Part shown: one piece after another, positions 7,256 to 14,428 of the stretch
Position numbering within the stretch: position 1 is the stretch's first letter
How the letters are laid out: every line of letters begins with the position of its first letter
Assembly: GCA_021799435.1 (NCBI GenBank)
Contig: JAJZAN010000017.1
Span: 1 to 45,202 of the forward strand
DNA from: Bacillota bacterium
GTDB lineage: Bacteria; Bacillota; Sulfobacillia; Sulfobacillales; Sulfobacillaceae
Length of the DNA stretch: 45,202 nt
Reading direction: 5' to 3'
Translations under genes and position numbers: made by a program
The notes under the pieces: model-generated
Database searches by the model: none
Seen by the model: the letters and a program-made list of their open reading frames with translations, nothing else
What the model was told of the DNA's origin: nothing

Positions 7256-8568
7256 GTGACATAAACAACCCGGACTTAGCGACCGGGGCAGACCTGGAAG
7301 AGATTGTCATTGCCGGATGGGTATTATTTCCTGATGATAAGTTATGGGACCTGGTGGATACGACGTGGTTCCAGGGTGCCCACTGGAAAAGTTTGTGGGA
7401 ATGGGTGATGAGTCACCCCGAAGTGCCCCCGCGCTATCGGTTGGTGCGGCTCGGCGAACACGCACGAGATTTGGGTGTGGCGGCCATGGCCGCGGTGAGC
7501 AAGTGGCCGCGGCAAAACAATGTGTTTTGCCACCCGGAGCTCACGCTGCCGGATTTGCGCAAATACCGGGAAATTCGCCGGGTTCAAGCCATTCTCGATG
7601 CGGGTCTCCAGTTGGACCCATGGGAGAAAGACCCAGCCGAGTGGACCCTGGAACGCCTGCAGTCGGAATTGCAAAACCGCCAAGAGCGGGAATATCGGGG
7701 CGAAAGTGCGCAGGAGGGCGTGGTGCGCCTGACGGACCAGCTGATGGTGATGGACACCGGACCCCAACCGGATAATCCCCGCATGATGCATTGGCCGTGG
7801 ACGGATCTGGATCGGTCCTGTTTTGGTCTCTGGCCGGATGATTTTGTGGTGGTAGGCGGCCGCCCCGGGTCCGGGAAAACGACCCTGGTGCAGAATGCTG
7901 TCAAATTTTGGCTAGAGTCGGATATTCCCGTGGGCTATGTGAGCCTCGAAATGTCGAGTGAATCCCTGCATGCGGGATGGGCCGCGATGCAATTAGACTG
8001 GCCGGTGGAGCGCATTTTGCGGCCCATGCGCCAGGACTGGCGGCAACAAGTCCATGCCGTGTTAAACACCCAGTATCAGTGGCCGTTGCACCTGTGGACG
8101 AAACCGTTGGACATGACGCGACTCGGAGCCTTAGCTCGGGCCTGGCGACGCGATTATGGCATGCGGGTCTTGGTGATTGATTACCTGCAACTCATTGAGC
8201 GGGCGGAAACGGCGCGCACGGTGGATGCCGTCACCGCTATCAGCCGGGCTTTACGGCATTTGGTGGATGAGTTGGATTGTGCGGTGATAGCGCTCTCGTC
8301 ATCCAATCGGTCTGATGGTGGGGAGGAACGCCCGACCCTCAAGAGTTTACGGGAGTCCGGTCAGGTCGAACATGATGCGTCCAAGGTCTTGCTCCTGTAC
8401 GAACCCGAGGACAATCACGGACACGATCTCGGTCAGGTGGATTTTCGGGTGCGGATTGCCAAGATCCGGCAAGGAGGCAGACGGGGGACCATTGTGCTGG
8501 AGTTAAATCCGGCATCCAAGCGGATCGGGGGCATCCCAGCCCGTCCGGGAACCGGGGGGTCCGCATGA
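7252..8568 (+). CDS. dnaB: Replicative DNA helicase, DnaB family
   Basis: 438 residues; start ATG 7252 overlaps the previous stop and has GGAGGT just upstream. Residues 14-110 look like the DnaB N-terminal domain. The RecA-like motor follows: Walker A GRPGSGKTT at 203-211, the DnaB-typical SLEMS at 231-235, Walker B VLVIDYLQLI at 306-315, and a serine/asparagine motif-III stretch (ALSSSNR). It should unwind DNA 5'-3' as a hexamer at the phage fork, loaded by the DnaD-like protein upstream. No primase domain is fused, so priming probably uses the host enzyme. Confidence 0.93.
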   Translation: MSDINNPDLATGADLEEIVIAGWVLFPDDKLWDLVDTTWFQGAHWKSLWEWVMSHPEVPPRYRLVRLGEHARDLGVAAMAAVSKWPRQNNVFCHPELTLPDLRKYREIRRVQAILDAGLQLDPWEKDPAEWTLERLQSELQNRQEREYRGESAQEGVVRLTDQLMVMDTGPQPDNPRMMHWPWTDLDRSCFGLWPDDFVVVGGRPGSGKTTLVQNAVKFWLESDIPVGYVSLEMSSESLHAGWAAMQLDWPVERILRPMRQDWRQQVHAVLNTQYQWPLHLWTKPLDMTRLGALARAWRRDYGMRVLVIDYLQLIERAETARTVDAVTAISRALRHLVDELDCAVIALSSSNRSDGGEERPTLKSLRESGQVEHDASKVLLLYEPEDNHGHDLGQVDFRVRIAKIRQGGRRGTIVLELNPASKRIGGIPARPGTGGSA

Positions 8569-8600
8569 CCCCGGGCGAGAAAAAAGATTTAGGCAAAGGG

Positions 8601-8630
8601 GTTACATTGGGAACGCAAAAGGTTTACAAT
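8601..8630 (+). promoter_or_regulatory. Possible weak internal promoter before the methylase
   Basis: GTTACA at 8601-8606, 18 bases, then TACAAT at 8625-8630, in the 134-base gap between dnaB and the chosen methylase start. The -35 matches four of six consensus bases. It would give a 5' leader of about 65 bases. Confidence 0.35.
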
Positions 8631-8702
8631 GGCACCAGAAGGGTAAAAGCCAGGCATGTCCCGTGTCGTACCGGATGGGGACAGCCGGAAAGGATAAAGC
8701 AC

Positions 8703-9626
8703 ATGATGACTAATCCCGGAACCCGTACCAATCCGCCTCAGCCTGTGAAAACGTGTCTGTCTTGGATCGGGGGCAAGACCTATCTCGCTCCGTGGATTTT
8801 GCACTATCTACCACCCCATCGGGTCTATGTGGAACCCTTTGCCGGCTCAGCGGCGGTGTTGCTCGCCAAAAAGCCGAGTCCGCTTGAAGTCATCAACGAC
8901 CGGGATGAGGGGCTGATTACCTGGTATCGAGTGTTGCGGGATCCGCAAACGGTGGACGAGTTCATCCGCCGGGTGGAATTGTGGCCCTATTCGCGGCGGG
9001 AATGGTATCGGGCTCGGGAAACCTGGCGGACCTGCGAAGACCCCGTGGAGAAAGCCTTGCGGTGGTTTGTGGTCGCCGCCCAGAGTTTTTCCGGGGCCTG
9101 GGGTCGGAGTTGGTCCTTGGCGACCGGCACGACCCCGACCGGGGAAATTCGCGAAGCCACTAAAACCTGGCGGAATCTCCCGCCGAAGCTGGCGGCCCTG
9201 CATCACCGGCTGCAATACGTGCAGGTGGAAGACAAGGACTGGTCTACCATGGTGACGTTGTATGATGCACCCCGGACGCTCTTTTATCTCGACCCCCCGT
9301 ATATTACCGGCACTCGCACTGTGGCCAAACTCTATGCGCAGGAAATGACCGATGCGGATCATCAAGCGATGGTGGAGACCCTCCTGACGATGCAATCCAT
9401 GGTGATCCTGAGTGGGTATGCCCATCCGCTGTATGCCCCGCTGGAGGCGGCAGGATGGCATCAGGTCACCCGTCCCAGTGTCTTGCATAGTCACGCCCGC
9501 AGTCGGGATCATCACGGGCAAGGCACGGGCAGTATGGCCCATCATTTCCGTCAGGAATGTTTGTGGATTAATCCCCCCGCTTGGGCGGTACAAAGGCAGA
9601 TGAGTCTCTTTGACGACGAACTATAG
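8703..9626 (+). CDS. D12-class (Dam-type) adenine-N6 DNA methyltransferase
   Basis: 307 residues from ATG 8703. The D12 signatures are WIGGKTYL at 21-28, SAM-binding EPFAGSAAVL at 44-53, INDRDEGLITWYRVLRD at 64-80 and catalytic DPPY at 197-200. It should methylate adenine in a short DNA motif, protecting viral DNA or marking the origin. No cognate restriction enzyme is visible, so it is probably an orphan. An in-frame ATG at 8565 overlaps the dnaB stop and would add 46 residues without family resemblance. I prefer 8703 because the motif order starts 20 residues in, as usual, and GAAAGGA lies before it. Confidence 0.9.
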   Translation: MMTNPGTRTNPPQPVKTCLSWIGGKTYLAPWILHYLPPHRVYVEPFAGSAAVLLAKKPSPLEVINDRDEGLITWYRVLRDPQTVDEFIRRVELWPYSRREWYRARETWRTCEDPVEKALRWFVVAAQSFSGAWGRSWSLATGTTPTGEIREATKTWRNLPPKLAALHHRLQYVQVEDKDWSTMVTLYDAPRTLFYLDPPYITGTRTVAKLYAQEMTDADHQAMVETLLTMQSMVILSGYAHPLYAPLEAAGWHQVTRPSVLHSHARSRDHHGQGTGSMAHHFRQECLWINPPAWAVQRQMSLFDDEL

Positions 9627-9951
9627 CCGGGGCACCCGTTTTGAATACCAAGTCCGGGATGATTTGCGGCAACGGGGGTTTGTGGTGGTGCGGAGTGCCG
9701 GGAGTCACAGTCCCGCCGACCTGGTGGCCTTAGGTGATCTCGTGCCGTGGCTCGTCCAAGCCAAACGCGATGGGCACTTGCCGGAGACGGAACGGCAAGC
9801 CCTCTTGCAGATGGCGGAACAGGCCCGGGGCTGGCCGATTTTGGCCCGATGGCAGAACCCCGTGCCGCATGTGCAGATTGTCCTGATTGGCGTCACGAAA
9901 GACCAGGATATGCCGCTCCCCCGGTGGCGGTGTGTCGGACCCAAAAAATAA
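9610..9951 (+). CDS. Holliday junction resolvase of the Hjc-like nuclease fold
   Basis: 113 residues, starting at TTG 9610 inside the end of the methylase gene. The N-terminal part (RGTRFEYQVRDDLRQRGF, SAGSHSPADLVAL, PWLVQAK) follows the archaeal-type Hjc pattern, with Glu12, Asp37 and Lys52 as the expected metal-binding and catalytic residues. The usual ExK is replaced by QAK (50-52), so the second acidic residue is missing at the standard place and activity is uncertain. It would resolve recombination intermediates made by the RecT system. Confidence 0.72.
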   Translation: MTTNYSRGTRFEYQVRDDLRQRGFVVVRSAGSHSPADLVALGDLVPWLVQAKRDGHLPETERQALLQMAEQARGWPILARWQNPVPHVQIVLIGVTKDQDMPLPRWRCVGPKK

Positions 9952-9964
9952 GGAGGATAACCCG

Positions 9965-10705
9965 ATGAGCATGTTTTATCAGCAGGTGGAAGTGACGTTA
10001 GAATTTACGGCCCCGATTTTGGGGACCGTGGTCGAAGATTCGGCCATCTGGGAGCAATGGATTCGCCCCAAACAATCCCCCTTGTACCGGAAAGGCCAAC
10101 TGAAACCGGAAGAAATTGGCGGGGAAGCGTATGCCGAGGCGGTGGATCAGTACCTCGAAAAAACCGCCGATGAGGAAGTCATGGTGACGACGCTCGAAAA
10201 GGCAGAGAAAGACGCCCAAGATGAGGATGCGCCGAAGAAAACCCCGGTGACGAGTTTTTTCCAAGATGAGCATGGCCCCATGCTCCTGAATTACCAGGTC
10301 CTCGGCCATTTGAAAGAACTCGGCAACCTGGGCAAGGAGGCGGTGGGCGTCAAGAACTTGCGGAACAAGATTTCCCAGTATGTGTATGTGTCGCCCCGCA
10401 AGATTTACTTCGATCAGCCGATTACGGGCAACTTGACCCGTCCGCTTCGGGCCGAAACCATGCAAGGCCCGCGGGTGGCCCTGGCCTCCTCCGATGTCGT
10501 GCGGGAAGGCACGCACATCCATTTTACGCTAAAGATTCTGCGCAATCCCCCGTTGAAAGGCCACAAAACGCCGGAAGTCACGGCGGATGTCTTGGAGACG
10601 CTCATGGGCGAGATGGGGGAAATTCGCGGGGTGGGGCAGTGGCGCAGTTCCGGTCAGTTTGGGATGTATACCATCCAACAATGGGACGTCACCGATTTAC
10701 CGTAA
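9965..10705 (+). CDS. Unrecognised protein closing the recombination module, 246 aa
   Basis: AAGGAGG lies 7 bases before ATG 9965. The N-terminus starts with a beta strand (YQQVEVTLEFTAPILGTV), followed by an acidic Lys/Glu helical insert (about residues 60-95). Then come alternating strands and ITGNLTRPLRAETMQGPRVALASSDVV, and a Gly-rich C-terminal loop, GVGQWRSSGQFGMYTI. The order of strands and the terminal Gly-rich loop loosely recall RAMP-type RNA-binding proteins (Cas5/Cas7-like), but no catalytic or family signature proves this. Position suggests DNA or RNA metabolism. Confidence 0.6.
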   Translation: MSMFYQQVEVTLEFTAPILGTVVEDSAIWEQWIRPKQSPLYRKGQLKPEEIGGEAYAEAVDQYLEKTADEEVMVTTLEKAEKDAQDEDAPKKTPVTSFFQDEHGPMLLNYQVLGHLKELGNLGKEAVGVKNLRNKISQYVYVSPRKIYFDQPITGNLTRPLRAETMQGPRVALASSDVVREGTHIHFTLKILRNPPLKGHKTPEVTADVLETLMGEMGEIRGVGQWRSSGQFGMYTIQQWDVTDLP

Positions 10706-11928
10706 TCCCCATCAGACCCGACACAACGCCAAGCAGTACCAGGGCAGGGGCAAAGCAAAGATTGGGGTTGGTGATGGCTCTGGATGGGATGGGCGAAGCC
10801 GAGCCAAGCGATGCATAGGCAGTGTGTGGTCCAGCGAGGGCAATGGTCAGACCCGCAACGGCGGAGCAATGGAAAGGAATGCGAAGGCAGGGCTGAGCGA
10901 GGAGTGGCGGTGTTGTGGCGAGTGTGGGCAACGCACAGGACTGCATAGGAGCGGCGATGCGTGGGAAAGGTTTGCATCGGCTAGGCTTAGAGCGGTAATG
11001 GTTGGGGATGCGCAGGCAAAGGGTTGCGGCGGATAGGATGGGTGTCGCGTTGGGCTGACGTGTGATGGATTCGCTAAGATTCGCTGAGGCGGCGCACCGG
11101 ATTGGCTGAGCGGAGCGGTGATTTGGAGCGGCATTGGGTAGCTCAGGGGTGGCTGTGGAAAGCCTTGACCCGCTTAGGCCATGATCCGATTGGCATCGGC
11201 TATGACACGCAGAGGCTTGGCGAAGGACCGCGGCGCAATGGCATCGGATTGCATAAGGAAAGGAGTGTCAATGGTCAGCCAAGGTAAGCATGGGCAAGGC
11301 GGCGCTGGGGTCTGCGACGGGAGTGGATGGTGTGGAAAAGATTGGCTCGGGTCACGCTTAGCAACGGCAAGGCTTGGAATTGCGGCGGTTGGACAGGCGT
11401 CGGAGTCGGAAGGGGAGGCAATGCTCGGCACCGGAAGGTCATGTTGTGGCCCAGGACAGCAATGCTCTGGCTTTGCTTCGGCAAGCAAAGCTGTGGGTAC
11501 GCAAGGGACGGGATCGGCTTCGGCCAGCAAAGGTTTGGCTATGGGTGGCATAGGGTAGCTAGGGTCATGCTTAGCTTCGGCCTCGGATGGGTCAGCGATG
11601 GGAATGTCAGGCTCGGGAATGGCATCGGCATGGCACAGCCCCGGGAAGCCCGGAAACGGGTCCGCCATGGAAAGGATTGGCACCGGAATGGTTGGCGGTG
11701 CATGGCCCCGGCAGAGCGCGGAAACGGGTTGGCCAGGCATGGACTCGCAACGGAGCCGAAAAGCATTGGTAAAGAAGAGGGGGGTAAGGGTAATGCATCG
11801 GTCGGACATGGAATGGCTGTGCGGGGCAACGCCAAGGCGAAGGTGAGGTGTGAATCGGCAACGGACGGGAAAGCGTGGGCTTTGTGACGGATAGGATTGG
11901 CGGTACATTGGATGGGCGGTGAATCGGT
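10706..11928. other. G-skewed, repetitive stretch without a credible gene
   Basis: About 1.2 kb with no reading frame I accept. The + strand is G-rich over C (25 G to 13 C in 11041-11100) and is built of short recurring words: GGCATCGG near 11192, 11241 and 11623, GGAAAGG five times, GCATAGG, GCAATGG, and GATTCGCT twice in tandem near 11068. A 9-bp stem closes a CGGC loop at 11470-11491, and a smaller hairpin lies at 11641-11653. Long ORFs on the minus strand arise because stop-complement triplets are rare here; their peptides are Pro/Ser-rich in every frame. It could be a structured RNA, an origin or packaging site, or decayed DNA. Confidence 0.55.
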
Positions 11929-12186
11929 TTGGAAAGGCCAGGCCAAGAATCGGCATGTCGAGACGGAACCCTGCCTCACACACGGCAGATCTGGATATGG
12001 GTGTGTCCATGGTGTGCGACCCGTATCATCGGCGAACACTGGCCGGATGGCGTCGAGTATGAGTCTTTGCGTGGGGCCGTGAATCAACATTTTTTGGATG
12101 ACCATGGGACACCGAATTGGGGCGGAGGACGGCTCCTGACTTGGACCGTCCTGTATCCCCCTCACGAAAGGAGGAATGGCGGATGA
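11929..12186 (+). CDS. Small zinc-finger-like protein
   Basis: The frame contains CPWC (C26, C29, counted from TTG 11929) and H54-x4-H59, the spacing of a C2H2-like metal site. It ends in an ATGA overlap with the next gene, which argues that it is translated. The start is uncertain: TTG 11929 lacks a clear ribosome site, and GTG 12001 immediately before the CPWC motif is an alternative giving about 61 residues. It is the first of several small metal-binding proteins in this stretch. Confidence 0.5.
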   Translation: MERPGQESACRDGTLPHTRQIWIWVCPWCATRIIGEHWPDGVEYESLRGAVNQHFLDDHGTPNWGGGRLLTWTVLYPPHERRNGG

Positions 12187-12521
12187 AAGGGCACTATTGG
12201 GCACGGTATGGCACCATCATGGCAACGGAGTTGCTCATCATGTGGATCGTGTTGCATGCGGAACACGTGTCCCTGTATGCCTGGTTCCAGTGGGTGGTCC
12301 TCGGCGGATTCACTTTCAGCCTCTTTGTGGTGGGCTATGGAGCCGGATGGGGGGATGGGCATCAGGCCGGATACCGGAAAGCGACGGCATGGTGGGCGTC
12401 TCGGATCCCTGTAGTCCCCACGGACATGATGGGATGGTTGACCACGCATCGCTGGGTTTGGCAACGACGAGAGGAGGAGACAGAGGATGGGGCAACACAA
12501 TTTACCCATGCGCCGGAGTAA
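12183..12521 (+). CDS. Two-helix membrane protein, 112 aa
   Basis: AAAGGAGG at 12167-12174 precedes ATG 12183. Residues about 10-27 (MATELLIMWIVLHAEHVS) and 35-55 (VVLGGFTFSLFVVGYGAGWG) are two hydrophobic segments, followed by a basic-aromatic cytoplasmic tail. Possibly a small membrane effector or holin-like protein. Context among tiny early-type genes does not favour lysis. Overlaps the following gene by 35 bases. Confidence 0.6.
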   Translation: MKGHYWARYGTIMATELLIMWIVLHAEHVSLYAWFQWVVLGGFTFSLFVVGYGAGWGDGHQAGYRKATAWWASRIPVVPTDMMGWLTTHRWVWQRREEETEDGATQFTHAPE

Positions 12522-12693
12522 AGCGCCCCGGGTGGATACCCATGTGCGCATTGGGGCCTCGGATTGGGCACGGGTGCAAGCCTTTCATGCCCGGCGGTTG
12601 GACGCGGAGGATGATCCGGGCTATTCCGTGCAGGATACCCTGCGGAAGCTCATCCATTATGGGCTGCTGTATGTGATGGAGCATGATGCGTGA
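12487..12693 (+). CDS. Small ribbon-helix-helix-like DNA-binding protein, 68 aa
   Basis: Strong GAGGAGGAGA upstream of ATG 12487. The protein begins with a basic tail, then a strand (DTHVRIGASD) and two helices (WARVQAFHARRL; SVQDTLRKLIHYGLLYVME). That is the usual order of an Arc/MetJ-type ribbon-helix-helix dimer, with the strand contacting DNA. Probably a transcriptional regulator. The assignment rests on pattern only. Confidence 0.5.
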   Translation: MGQHNLPMRRSKAPRVDTHVRIGASDWARVQAFHARRLDAEDDPGYSVQDTLRKLIHYGLLYVMEHDA

Positions 12694-12932
12694 TGAGTCG
12701 GACCCATTGGACCCCGGATGAACGGGACAAGATGCAACGATTGGTGCAGATGGTGGCGACCGGCCACCGTCTGGGCCTCTCGGTCGATGAGTGTTTACGG
12801 GCGGTCCATACGGATGTGCTGTTGGAACGGGGCCGGTATGACCGTCGCCTGAATCAGTATGACCGCATGGAAGAAGCGTTTGCGGCGCGGATTACGGATC
12901 GGGCGTATCGACGCCGTCATCGAAAGGAGTGA
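12693..12932 (+). CDS. Small basic helical protein, 79 aa
   Basis: ATG 12693 overlaps the previous stop by one base; GTG 12690 in the same frame is equally possible. Highly charged and helical, with a basic C-terminus (RITDRAYRRRHRKE) suggesting nucleic-acid contact. The helix TPDERDKMQRLVQMVATGHRLG followed by LSVDECLRAVHTDVLLE resembles small phage regulators. Not assigned to a family. Confidence 0.5.
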   Translation: MSRTHWTPDERDKMQRLVQMVATGHRLGLSVDECLRAVHTDVLLERGRYDRRLNQYDRMEEAFAARITDRAYRRRHRKE

Positions 12933-12938
12933 TGAGGG

Positions 12939-13154
12939 ATGGTTCGGGTGATTTGTGATTTGTGCGGGAAGAACGCACGAACGCCGTATCTGGAAGTCCA
13001 TTTCGGTCCTGCCTGGCTCCGCTATCATCGCTCGTATGATGAAGAAGGTGGATGGATGGCGAGGCATCAGGATGGGTCGGGGATTATCTGCCGAGATTGT
13101 CTGAAAAGGTTTTTGGCCGATGAAGAAATTAGCCGGAAAGGGGATGCGGAATAA
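12939..13154 (+). CDS. Small zinc-ribbon protein, 71 aa
   Basis: Four cysteines in two CxxC pairs (C6/C9 and C51/C54) form a predicted zinc ribbon with a 40-residue loop containing HFGPAWLRYH. The last base of its stop codon is the first base of the next start. Its N-terminus (VICDLCGKNA) parallels that of the next gene product (YFCDRCGKEL), so the two are probably paralogues. Such proteins often act in protein or nucleic-acid binding. Confidence 0.65.
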   Translation: MVRVICDLCGKNARTPYLEVHFGPAWLRYHRSYDEEGGWMARHQDGSGIICRDCLKRFLADEEISRKGDAE

Positions 13155-13450
13155 TGGTGAAGTATTTTTGTGACCGATGCGGCAAGGAATTGGATGATAA
13201 TGAGCGGATGAAAGCCAAGGATATTCAAGTCGCGAATTTTACGGAAATGGCCCTGGTGTGTGAGGCATGTCTGGCATCGCTGGACCAGTGGATGGCGGGG
13301 GCCATCTTGACGCCCGATGATCCGCTGGGGGAGACGGCAGAAGAGGCTCCCCTGATTCCGCGTCATATGGTGCGACGCTACCGGGCGGTCCTCGAGCCGG
13401 AGCATCCATGGCTTAAGAAGGGCATTCAGACGGAAGTCAAGGAGGAATAA
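13154..13450 (+). CDS. Small zinc-ribbon protein, 98 aa
   Basis: Two CxxC pairs (C6/C9, C36/C39) define a compact zinc ribbon over the first 45 residues. The C-terminal half is charged and probably flexible, ending in a Lys/Glu helix. It directly abuts the preceding paralogue. AAAGGGGATGCGG is a modest ribosome site, so coupling with the upstream gene is likely. Function unknown. Confidence 0.65.
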   Translation: MVKYFCDRCGKELDDNERMKAKDIQVANFTEMALVCEACLASLDQWMAGAILTPDDPLGETAEEAPLIPRHMVRRYRAVLEPEHPWLKKGIQTEVKEE

Positions 13451-13453
13451 ACC

Positions 13454-13594
13454 ATGTTGAATCATGAGGAAACCTGCGAGGAATTTGCGCAGGTGCTGAA
13501 CGTAAAGTACGACGTGCTCTGGTATGACGGATTGTATTCGGCGGTGTTGCGTTATTGCCCCTTCTGCGGGGCGAATCTCAAGGGGGAGGAATAA
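13454..13594 (+). CDS. Very small CPFCGANL-motif protein, 46 aa
   Basis: ATG 13454 has AAGGAGG at 13439-13445. The last 12 residues (YCPFCGANLKGEE) are nearly the same as the C-terminus of the next gene product, and the coding DNA of the two tails differs by only one base over about 28. Cys8 with C35 and C38 could form a metal site. The shared tail points to a recent duplication with the upstream parts diverged or replaced. Confidence 0.6.
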   Translation: MLNHEETCEEFAQVLNVKYDVLWYDGLYSAVLRYCPFCGANLKGEE

Positions 13595-13597
13595 GGG

Positions 13598-13810
13598 ATG
13601 TCTCGTAAAAGATTGTGCTGTGAAGATTTTGAAGCGTTCTATGGCTATTGCGGGGCTGTGATTACGGACACGCCTGATGATAATGATGAGTTTTTTACTC
13701 ACCCGTATTCGATCACGGAAGACGATGGAAATTATGCGCTGATTTCATATTGCCCCTTTTGCGGGGCGAATCTCAAGGAGGAGGATGCGGACAATGATGG
13801 AAACCTATGA
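13598..13810 (+). CDS. Small CPFCGANL-motif zinc protein, 70 aa
   Basis: Starts 3 bases after the preceding stop; GGGGGAGG at 13582-13589 is the ribosome site. Cysteines 7, 8, 18, 52 and 55 could chelate one zinc, and the acidic middle (DTPDDNDEFF) is loop-like. It is the longer paralogue of the 46-residue protein before it. YCPFCGANLK recalls short phage treble-clef proteins seen in strings of early genes. Overlaps the next gene by 17 bases. Confidence 0.62.
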   Translation: MSRKRLCCEDFEAFYGYCGAVITDTPDDNDEFFTHPYSITEDDGNYALISYCPFCGANLKEEDADNDGNL

Positions 13811-14237
13811 GGTGGTCTGGGGTAGAGGAATTGACGATGAGGGTTTCACCGAATTGGTGACGGAGCGGATTGACGCGGAGACGACGGATGAGGCGGTCCT
13901 ATTGTTTCCGCTCACCCCGGATATCCCGGATGGGGAATTGCGGGTGTATAAAACGTACACTAATGATGCCGGGGAAGTCCGGCGTGGGAATTTTATCCGG
14001 GGCTATGAGCCGGATGCGTATGGCTACACCTGGGTTCCCTTGACGATGGCGGGACCGGATACTCCCGATGCTCTCACCGTGACCGGTAATGGATCGGTGA
14101 CCGTCAGTGAGAATTACGATGTGTGTATTCATCAGGGAGGTCCGTACGTGACGGTCACGGGGACTGTGCCGGTATTCGGGATTGTGTCGGAGGACGACAT
14201 GGCCCCGATGTGGGATGATCGGCGGGAGGACAAGTGA
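13794..14237 (+). CDS. Hypothetical acidic beta-rich protein, 147 aa
   Basis: Start ATG 13794 is chosen because AAGGAGGAGG ends 9 bases before it; ATG 13785 and 13797 are in frame too. Acidic, with many predicted strands (YEVVWGRGID, FTELVTERIDAETTDEAVLLF, SVTVSENYDVCIHQGG, YVTVTGTVPVFGIVS). No signal peptide or membrane segment. No family recognised. Ends with a GTGA overlap into the next gene. Confidence 0.6.
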   Translation: MMETYEVVWGRGIDDEGFTELVTERIDAETTDEAVLLFPLTPDIPDGELRVYKTYTNDAGEVRRGNFIRGYEPDAYGYTWVPLTMAGPDTPDALTVTGNGSVTVSENYDVCIHQGGPYVTVTGTVPVFGIVSEDDMAPMWDDRREDK

Positions 14238-14428
14238 TTCGCGGACAAGGCAACAAATGGAAGGACACGGTACGATGTCCGCATTGCGGATTTGAGAATC
14301 ATCCGCATCCGTCTTTGCGATCAGGCGAACACCTGATCGCCATGGGGTGTGTCCAGTGCGGCGAGTGGGTCATCAGGGATTCCAATGCGTGGGCACAATT
14401 AGGATGGACAATAAAGGAGGAGTCATGA
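14234..14428 (+). CDS. Small zinc-ribbon protein, 64 aa
   Basis: GTG 14234 overlaps the preceding TGA. Two CxxC pairs (C15/C18, C39/C42) separated by 20 residues make a classical zinc ribbon (RCPHCGFENH...GCVQCGEWV). The end of the gene contains the AAAGGAGG site that serves the following glycosyltransferase. It is the last of the run of small metal-binding genes. Confidence 0.65.
   Translation: MIRGQGNKWKDTVRCPHCGFENHPHPSLRSGEHLIAMGCVQCGEWVIRDSNAWAQLGWTIKEES

Noticed and set aside
8565-8702. N-terminal extension of the methylase from ATG 8565
   Set aside because: The 46 extra residues match no part of the D12 family, and the gap contains a possible promoter and a better ribosome site before 8703. 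It is kept only as an alternative start.
8703-9626. Methylase considered as part of a restriction-modification system
   Set aside because: No endonuclease or specificity subunit is adjacent; the next gene is a junction-resolvase-type nuclease.
11327-11887. 186-codon + strand open frame in the same region
   Set aside because: Composition is almost only Gly, Arg, Trp, Lys, Met and Ala, with no predicted fold, no ribosome site and overlapping open frames of similar quality.
11174-12010. 278-codon minus-strand open frame in the G-skewed region
   Set aside because: No ribosome site, Pro/Ser-rich composition in several frames at once, and stop-complement triplets are depleted by skew. All other genes are on the + strand.
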